Positions 24,238 to 29,064 of a stretch of 29,064 nucleotides of DNA are shown here, piece by piece. Within the stretch, counting starts at the first letter, position 1. The number at the start of each line of letters is the position of its first letter. The notes below the pieces were generated by a model. That model saw only the letters and a list, made by a program, of their open reading frames with translations, was not told the origin of the DNA and did not search any database. Made by a program: the position numbers and the translations under genes. The stretch spans positions 1 to 29,064 of the forward strand of contig JAZSQB010000070.1 in NCBI GenBank assembly GCA_045537695.1. The letters are read 5' to 3'. This DNA comes from RGIG2041 sp045537695. GTDB taxonomy: Bacteria; Bacillota; Clostridia; UBA1381; UMGS1253.

Positions 24238-24269
24238 TTTTTTCTATAAAGAATATTTAATAGAAAAAA
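24238..24269. repeat. A-T rich inverted repeat between divergent promoters
   Basis: TTTTTTCTAT (24238-24247) is the reverse complement of ATAGAAAAAA (24260-24269), with a 12-base spacer. It lies just upstream of the -35 boxes of both dprA (4 bases away) and TIGR03960 (23 bases away). It may be a UP-element-like pair or a shared operator. Confidence 0.4.
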
Positions 24270-24292
24270 TTTTGTCAGTTCGCGCGTTTGCA

Positions 24293-24321
24293 TTGCGTTT
24301 TTTGTATTCGTATGATACAAT
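24293..24321 (+). promoter_or_regulatory. Sigma-A promoter of the TIGR03960 operon
   Basis: -35 box TTGCGT (24293-24298), 17-bp spacer, and -10 box TACAAT (24316-24321) with an upstream TG (24313-24314), an extended -10. The leader is about 25 bases. Confidence 0.8.
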
Positions 24322-24353
24322 ATACACATCTTTTAAGGAAAGTGGTAAAATTT

Positions 24354-26189
24354 ATGATAGACGATAAAATTTTAATGTCCGTCTCCAAGCCGATTCAGTA
24401 TACCGGCGGCGAGCTCGGCATGGTCAAAAAAGATATAGCCTCCGTGGATATGCGCTTTGCATTTTGCTTTCCGGATAACTACGAGGTGGGTATGTCGCAT
24501 TTAGGTATGAAAATCTTATACCACCTTTTAAATGAACGCGCAGATACTTACTGCGAGCGCGTGTTCGCACCTTGGCCGGATATGGAAGAGAAAATGCGCG
24601 AGCGCGGCGAACCGCTCTTTTCCATCGAAACCAAATCTCCCGTGCGTGATTTTGACATCGTCGGCTTTACGCTGATGTATGAAATGTGCTATTCCAATGT
24701 CATCAATATGCTCGATTTAGCAGCTATTCCGCTTCTGACAAAAGAACGCACGGATAAAGACCCGTTCGTTTGTGCAGGCGGCGCCTGCGCCTATAACGGC
24801 GAGCCGTTAGCCGATTTTATCGACTTTTTCGTGTTGGGTGAAGGCGAAGAAATCTTAAACGAAGTGATGGACGTTTATGCCGACTGGAAAAAGCAAAAGC
24901 AGAGCCGCATCACCTTCTTAGAGCGCATTGCCGAGCTTGAAGGCATTTATGTACCGTCCTTTTACGATGTAACCTACAACGAAGACGGTACTATCGCATC
25001 CTTTACTAAAAACAATCCGCACGCGAAGGAAAAAATCCGCAAACGCATCATCACGGATTTTGACAAATCCTATTTTCCGGAGAGTATCATTGTGCCGTTC
25101 GGCGAAGCCGTGCACGACAGAATTACGCTTGAAATTTTCCGTGGCTGTATCCGTGGTTGCCGTTTCTGCCAGGCAGGCTATGTCTACCGTCCGGTACGCG
25201 AAAAGAGCGCAGAAAAGCTCGTTTCGCTGGCGGAAAAGCTGATGAAATCCACCGGCTACGAAGAAATTTCGCTTTGCTCGCTCTCGACGAGTGACTACCG
25301 TGAATTGGACAAGCTGACAGAAGGACTTTTAACCGAAATCCAAAAGCAGAAGGTAAATTTATCTTTGCCGTCTCTGCGTATTGATAATTTTTCGCTCGAT
25401 TTGATGCATAAGGTGCAGACTGTCCGCAAAAGCGGCATCACCTTTGCGCCGGAAGCCGGCACACAGCGCCTGCGCGATGTCATCAAAAAGGGCGTAACCG
25501 AAGAAGATTTGATTCGCTCGGTATCTATGGTATTTTCCGGCGGCTGGACCAATTTAAAGCTCTATTTTATGATTGGTCTGCCGACAGAAACCGACGAAGA
25601 TATCCTCGGCATCGGCGCACTGGCACACAAGGTGCTCGATGCGTATTACGCACAGCCGAAGGAGGAGCGCCAGGGCAGTCCGCGCATTTCGGTCAGCGCA
25701 TCTACGTTTGTACCGAAGCCGTTTACGCCGTTCCAGTGGGAGCCGCAGGATGATTTGGACACCATTTTGGAAAAGCAGAAAACGGCGCGCAGCGGCATCC
25801 GCTCCAGACAGATTGCCTTTAGCTGGCACGAATCGAAGGTCACCATTTTGGAGGGCGCATTCGCCCGCGGCGACCGCCGTCTCGGACAGGTGCTGCTTGC
25901 CGCACACAAAAACGGCTGCAAATTTGACGGTTGGGACGAATACTTTGACTTTGATGCCTGGATGCGTGCATTTGAAGCATGCGGTGCAGACATTCGTTTT
26001 TACAACAATCGCCGCCGCAGCTTTGACGAAATTCTGCCGTGGGATCACATAGATGTCGGCGTAACCAAAGCATTCCTCGAAAAGGAATGCAAGCTTGCCT
26101 ACGAAGGCGTTGTAACACCGAACTGCCGCGAACAATGCACCAACTGCGGCGCAAACTGCTTTGGAGGAGGTGTTTGCTTTGAAAGGTAA
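24354..26189 (+). CDS. TIGR03960 family B12-binding radical SAM protein
   Basis: A 611-residue protein with an N-terminal B12-binding-like domain (about 1-200, with CFPDNYEVGMSHLGMKIL and FVLGEGEE) and a radical SAM core beginning with Cys265, Cys269 and Cys272 in FRGCIRGCRFCQAGYVYRPV (CxxxCxxC). The C-terminal cysteines CREQCTNCGANCFGGGVC may hold another cluster. The family is conserved in Firmicutes; its substrate is not established and it is almost always paired with TIGR03936, the next gene. ATG 24354 was chosen because upstream in-frame ATGs lie within the promoter; AGTGG is 8 bases upstream. It overlaps the next gene by 11 bases. Confidence 0.94.
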   Translation: MIDDKILMSVSKPIQYTGGELGMVKKDIASVDMRFAFCFPDNYEVGMSHLGMKILYHLLNERADTYCERVFAPWPDMEEKMRERGEPLFSIETKSPVRDFDIVGFTLMYEMCYSNVINMLDLAAIPLLTKERTDKDPFVCAGGACAYNGEPLADFIDFFVLGEGEEILNEVMDVYADWKKQKQSRITFLERIAELEGIYVPSFYDVTYNEDGTIASFTKNNPHAKEKIRKRIITDFDKSYFPESIIVPFGEAVHDRITLEIFRGCIRGCRFCQAGYVYRPVREKSAEKLVSLAEKLMKSTGYEEISLCSLSTSDYRELDKLTEGLLTEIQKQKVNLSLPSLRIDNFSLDLMHKVQTVRKSGITFAPEAGTQRLRDVIKKGVTEEDLIRSVSMVFSGGWTNLKLYFMIGLPTETDEDILGIGALAHKVLDAYYAQPKEERQGSPRISVSASTFVPKPFTPFQWEPQDDLDTILEKQKTARSGIRSRQIAFSWHESKVTILEGAFARGDRRLGQVLLAAHKNGCKFDGWDEYFDFDAWMRAFEACGADIRFYNNRRRSFDEILPWDHIDVGVTKAFLEKECKLAYEGVVTPNCREQCTNCGANCFGGGVCFER

Positions 26190-26844
26190 TTACACCTATC
26201 GCCTGCTCTACGAAAAGGGCGCAAACGTGCGCTATATTTCGCAGCTCGACTTCGTGCGCGTGCTTAATCGCACCGTGCGCAGAAGCGGTCTGCCTGTGAC
26301 ATACACCATCGGCTTTAATCCGCATCCGGTCATGACCGTTGCCGCGCCGATTCCGGTCGGCACCACCAGTGCATACGAATGCATTGACATAGACTTTGAC
26401 GAAAAGCAGGATACGGCATTTTTAAAGGCACACTTGGGTGCCACCTTTCCGGAGGGCATCACTGTGCTTGACGTCAAGGAAGTGACCGAAGGCGTTATCC
26501 CCTTCCGCGACATTGACAGCGCAAGCTATACGGTGCGCGTAGACTTCACCGGTGAAGCACCGGATATTAGTGCATTTCTTTCGCACAATGAAATATTAAT
26601 AGAAAAGCGCACCAAAAAAGGTTTAAAAGAAATTGATATCAAGCCGGATATTTCGATGCTTACGTTAGAAGAATGTGCAGACGGCGTTTGCACGCTTGCG
26701 ATGCAGCTGCCGTGCGGCAACGAAAAAAATATAAAGCCGGAGCTGGTAATGCAGGCAATGGAAAAATACCAATCGGGCTTTCACGCAGAATGCGTGCTGC
26801 CACACAGAACGGCAGTGTATGCAAAAGGAAAATTAATTTTTTAG
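26179..26844 (+). CDS. TIGR03936 family radical SAM-associated protein (DUF2344)
   Basis: A 221-residue partner of TIGR03960. The family pattern YRLLYEKGANVRYISQLDFV, VLNRTVRRSGLPVTYTIGFN, PHPVMTVAAPIPVGTTSAYE is clear. In other lineages the same domain is fused to the radical SAM protein, which suggests joint action on one RNA or protein substrate; this is unproven. The start is a TTG at 26179, fixed by AGGAGG 8 bases upstream. The overlap with TIGR03960 implies coupled translation. Confidence 0.92.
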   Translation: MKGNYTYRLLYEKGANVRYISQLDFVRVLNRTVRRSGLPVTYTIGFNPHPVMTVAAPIPVGTTSAYECIDIDFDEKQDTAFLKAHLGATFPEGITVLDVKEVTEGVIPFRDIDSASYTVRVDFTGEAPDISAFLSHNEILIEKRTKKGLKEIDIKPDISMLTLEECADGVCTLAMQLPCGNEKNIKPELVMQAMEKYQSGFHAECVLPHRTAVYAKGKLIF

Positions 26845-26857
26845 GAGGCAATATACA

Positions 26858-27244
26858 ATGGTAAAAGGTATGGAACATGTGGCGATTTTTGCTGCAGACA
26901 CAAAGGCACTGACAGACTGGTACAAGGCTATGTTCGGTCTTAAAGAAGTGTACAACAACGGCAAGGGCACAATCTTTCTCGCTTTTGAAAGCGGCGATAT
27001 GATTGAGTTTTGCATGGCAGCAGAGCCGATGCAGAATGCAACAGACAAAACTGCAGGCATCCGCCACCTCGCACTGGCTATCGACGATGACAAGTTCGAT
27101 GCAATGGTGGAAAAATTAAAGGCCGACGGCGTTAAAGTCATCACAGATGTAGTTGTTTCTTCGAAGGGCATCAAGACATTCTTCTTCGCTGACCCGGAAG
27201 GCAACATCAGCCACTTGATTATGAGACCGGAACCGCTCGTATAA
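26858..27244 (+). CDS. VOC (glyoxalase/bleomycin resistance) family protein
   Basis: A 128-residue vicinal-oxygen-chelate protein with two beta-alpha-beta-beta-beta units: MEHVAIFAADTKALTDWYKA with first-ligand His7, the GLKEVYNNGKGTIFLAF strand region, IRHLALAIDDDKFDAMVEK with the second His, and FFFADPEGNISHLI with a Glu-containing end motif. Such proteins bind a metal and act as lyases, isomerases, dioxygenases or binding proteins; which one applies here cannot be said. Methylmalonyl-CoA epimerase and glyoxalase I are similar in form. AGGAGG is 8 bases before the ATG. It lies 13 bases after TIGR03936 in the same operon. Confidence 0.88.
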   Translation: MVKGMEHVAIFAADTKALTDWYKAMFGLKEVYNNGKGTIFLAFESGDMIEFCMAAEPMQNATDKTAGIRHLALAIDDDKFDAMVEKLKADGVKVITDVVVSSKGIKTFFFADPEGNISHLIMRPEPLV

Positions 27245-27263
27245 CCGAAAGGAGACAAAAAAC

Positions 27264-27911
27264 ATGGACGCAAAAGAAGTACTCAATTGGGATGCACAAA
27301 ACAAAGTAAATGCAGTTGCCGAAGCGCTGAAGAGAAAGCATTTTGGCGTAGTCATTGCCAACAGTGCAGATGAAATCCGCGGCATCGTGGAAGAAATGAT
27401 TCCGGAAAAGGCAACCGTTGCAGTTGGCGGCTCCGTTACCCTCATTGAAACCGGCGTGGAAGATTTGATTGAAAACAGCGGTAAATACAACTGGATTCAG
27501 CGTTATCGTCAGCCGAATTTCGACATTGTTTTGGACAAATACCGCGAAGGCTACTTTGCAGACTGGTTTGTAACCAGCACCAATGCCGTAACCAAAAACG
27601 GCGAACTGGTAAATACGGACTGCACCGGCAACCGTGTCGGCTGCATCAGCTTCGGTCCGAAGAAGGTTATCGTCATCGCCGGTGTGAATAAAATTGTAGA
27701 AGATATCGCCGAAGGTATTGACAGAACCTTCAAGGTCGCTCCGCTCAACGCAAAGCGCCTTGGACACAAAACACCGTGTGCAGAAACCGGTGTCTGCGTA
27801 GACTGCGATTGCAAGGGCAGAATGTGCAACACTACAAGCATTGTACATAGCTGCGTAAAATTTCCGGAAAGAATTACGGTGATTTTGGTACCGGAAGTAT
27901 TAGGTTATTAA
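27264..27911 (+). CDS. LUD domain protein (LutC/YkgG-like)
   Basis: A 215-residue protein with the LUD domain found in LutC/YkgG-type lactate utilisation proteins. Landmarks: AVGGSVTLIETGVEDLIEN, WFVTSTNAVTKNGELVNTD, GNRVGCISFGPKKVIVIAGVNK, and the cysteine-rich C-terminal CAETGVCVDCDCKGRMCN, typical of stand-alone anaerobe members. LutA and LutB are not adjacent, so a lactate role is not assured; redox-linked function is plausible. AAAGGAG is about 9 bases before the ATG and it follows the VOC gene by 19 bases. The repeat element begins 30 bases after its stop. Confidence 0.88.
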   Translation: MDAKEVLNWDAQNKVNAVAEALKRKHFGVVIANSADEIRGIVEEMIPEKATVAVGGSVTLIETGVEDLIENSGKYNWIQRYRQPNFDIVLDKYREGYFADWFVTSTNAVTKNGELVNTDCTGNRVGCISFGPKKVIVIAGVNKIVEDIAEGIDRTFKVAPLNAKRLGHKTPCAETGVCVDCDCKGRMCNTTSIVHSCVKFPERITVILVPEVLGY

Positions 27912-27940
27912 TACAGGAATGTAAAAACAGCACAGGTGCA

Positions 27941-28020
27941 TATTGTAGAGGACGATGCCACATCGTCCCGTGAACAAGGCAGAACATTGTGGGCGGATGT
28001 AGGCATCCGCCCCTACAATA
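27941..28020. repeat. 80-bp MITE-like repeat with inverted termini
   Basis: Ends TATTGTAG (27941-27948) and CTACAATA (28013-28020) are perfect inverted repeats. Inside are two hairpins: GGACGATG/CATCGTCC (27950-27957 with 27961-27968, loop 3) and GGGCGGATG/CATCCGCCC (27991-27999 with 28004-28012, loop 4). The second is preceded by ATTGT, matching the right terminus, so a smaller unit of 34 bases (27986-28019) may be the mobile or ancestral form. It resembles, from memory, GC-rich dispersed repeats of gut Clostridia. It lies between the LUD and HAD genes and may affect read-through. Confidence 0.7.
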
Positions 28021-28052
28021 TTCCGACACATTTTCTCACAATAGGTGTTTTT

Positions 28053-28739
28053 ATGATTAAATTTGTATTTTTGGATTTGGACGACACAATTTTTGATTTT
28101 AAAAAAGCAGAGGCAGTTGCACTTTCGCGTGCACTGACAGAGCTTGGCGTTGCGCCGACCCCGGCAGTAGTTTCGCGCTATAGCGAAATTAACGACGGGT
28201 TATGGAAGCAACTGGAATTAGGCACAGTGACACGTGCGCAAATTTTAGTTGACCGCTTTAAAATTCTGTTTGATGAGCTCGGCAAATCTATAAACCCCGA
28301 GCAAACACGCGATTTGTACTGCGGCTATTTAGGGCAGGGGCACTATTTTATCGATGGTGCCGAAGCGCTGCTTGATGCACTCTATGGAAAATACAAGCTC
28401 TACCTTGCCTCCAACGGTACAACAAGCGTGCAGACAGGGCGTATAAAAAGCGCAAGCATCGCAAAATATTTTGACAACATTTTTCTTTCGCAAGCCATCG
28501 GCGCAAACAAACCAAGCGTGGCTTTTTTTAACCACTGTTTTTCTAAAATTAAAAATTTTAATAAAGACGAAGCCATTATCATTGGAGACAGCTTATCTTC
28601 GGATATCGCGGGCGGCATCAACGCAGGTATACATACCTGTTGGTTTAATCCGCACGCTGCGCCGGTGCCGGCAGAGAAAAAACCAGAGTATACCGTGACT
28701 GCATTAGGTGAAATTCCAAAACTACTGGAAAAAATCTAA
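28053..28739 (+). CDS. yjjG: YjjG-family HAD nucleotidase (noncanonical pyrimidine nucleotide 5'-phosphatase)
   Basis: A 228-residue haloacid-dehalogenase hydrolase. Motif I FLDLDDTIFD gives the nucleophile Asp8 and acid Asp10, a helical cap occupies about 15-90, motif II LASNGTT, motif III lysine in GANKPSVAFF, and motif IV IIGDSLSSDIAGGINAG. The form matches the YjjG family, which hydrolyses nucleoside monophosphates including noncanonical pyrimidines; other sugar-phosphate substrates are possible. I use the ATG at 28053 with weak AGGTG about 6 bases upstream, because an open frame extending 39 residues further upstream is read through the repeat and does not look like family sequence. Its promoter is not apparent, so it may depend on read-through from the LUD gene. 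Confidence 0.88.
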   Translation: MIKFVFLDLDDTIFDFKKAEAVALSRALTELGVAPTPAVVSRYSEINDGLWKQLELGTVTRAQILVDRFKILFDELGKSINPEQTRDLYCGYLGQGHYFIDGAEALLDALYGKYKLYLASNGTTSVQTGRIKSASIAKYFDNIFLSQAIGANKPSVAFFNHCFSKIKNFNKDEAIIIGDSLSSDIAGGINAGIHTCWFNPHAAPVPAEKKPEYTVTALGEIPKLLEKI

Positions 28740-29064
28740 GACGAAGCTGTTTAAAAACAAAGTCTATACCGCAAAACCCGAAGCGCTCACTGCCCTGATT
28801 TCGTAGCTGCATACAAGCATATGCTGCCGCTTTTAGGCGGACGGAAACCATGCAAACTCTGAAGAAGGCTACCTTATCCGCCGCGAGGCTGCTCCGCACA
28901 CTTCTGCAGGGCGAAATTGTATTGGGCATCCTCGACACAGCGCAAAATTATGCGCTGCCGGACAGAAAACGAAACAAAAAAACTATAGAAATACAATATT
29001 TTTTTCCCACATGTATATTTTGCACAAAAACCGACCATACTGTTACTGACCTCACAAAATACAT
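28740..29064. other. Gene-free end of the window
   Basis: No gene, RNA or strong terminator can be supported in these 325 bases. A frame starting at 28741 reads as reasonable protein (KLFKNKVYTAKPEALTALIS, then after two stops NSEEGYLIRREA), which could be the decayed end of a gene, but I recognise no family. The last 90 bases are A-T rich without a promoter pair on either strand that I would call. Confidence 0.4.

Noticed and set aside
27936..28052. N-terminal extension of the HAD nucleotidase
   Set aside because: The 39 added residues are encoded by the repeat element; the family normally begins at the MIKFVFLDLDDT motif.

Overview
The window looks like a chromosomal segment of a Gram-positive anaerobe in class Clostridia, probably near the Oscillospiraceae/Ruminococcaceae. 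The signs are the linked pairs TIGR03960/TIGR03936 and dprA-topA-trmFO, families typical of Bacillota (DUF5693, DUF5662, TIGR04076), strong AGGAGG-type ribosome sites, sigma-A promoters with 17-bp spacers, and short palindromic dispersed repeats of the kind common in gut Clostridia. Mixed GTG/TTG starts and tight gene overlaps also fit. I ran no database search; all family names are recognised from the protein sequences.

Left part, minus strand (1-3395): a promoter at about 3395-3367 drives a small TIGR04076 gene and tex. An Lrp/AsnC regulator follows with its own promoter, overlapping by 4 bp the start of a PLP aminotransferase that runs off the left edge. Bases 3216-3884 carry no gene but hold several hairpins, including a repeat-like leader in front of the TIGR04076 gene, and a set of TTGCA(C/T)TTT direct repeats phased at 21 bp upstream of an AraC-type regulator.

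Plus strand 3915-7469: AraC regulator, short epoxyqueuosine reductase (QueG) and a DUF5693 membrane protein, nearly contiguous, ending in a bidirectional terminator shared with a convergent DUF5662 gene. The DUF5662 promoter carries a near-perfect palindrome over its -10 box.

Minus strand 16588-8450: one consensus promoter and one terminator bracket six tightly packed genes: M20 peptidase, CapA-like metallophosphoesterase, FGGY sugar kinase, fucose/arabinose-isomerase-like protein, MFS transporter and a cytosolic neutral-ceramidase-like hydrolase. This is the most unusual block. It looks like uptake and breakdown of a modified sugar whose identity cannot be read from the sequence, and it has no adjacent regulator, aldolase or secreted hydrolase.

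Minus strand 24233-16635: housekeeping operon dprA-topA-trmFO, an internal terminator-free step to ddl, a terminator, then trmO-mutY (4-bp overlap). It covers DNA uptake/topology, tRNA methylation, cell-wall precursor synthesis and base-excision repair.

Right part, plus strand (24293-28739): a promoter divergent from dprA drives the B12-binding radical SAM protein TIGR03960 and its partner TIGR03936, then a VOC-family protein, a LUD-domain (LutC-like) protein, an 80-bp repeat with inverted termini, and a YjjG-type HAD nucleotidase. The last 325 bases have no supportable gene.
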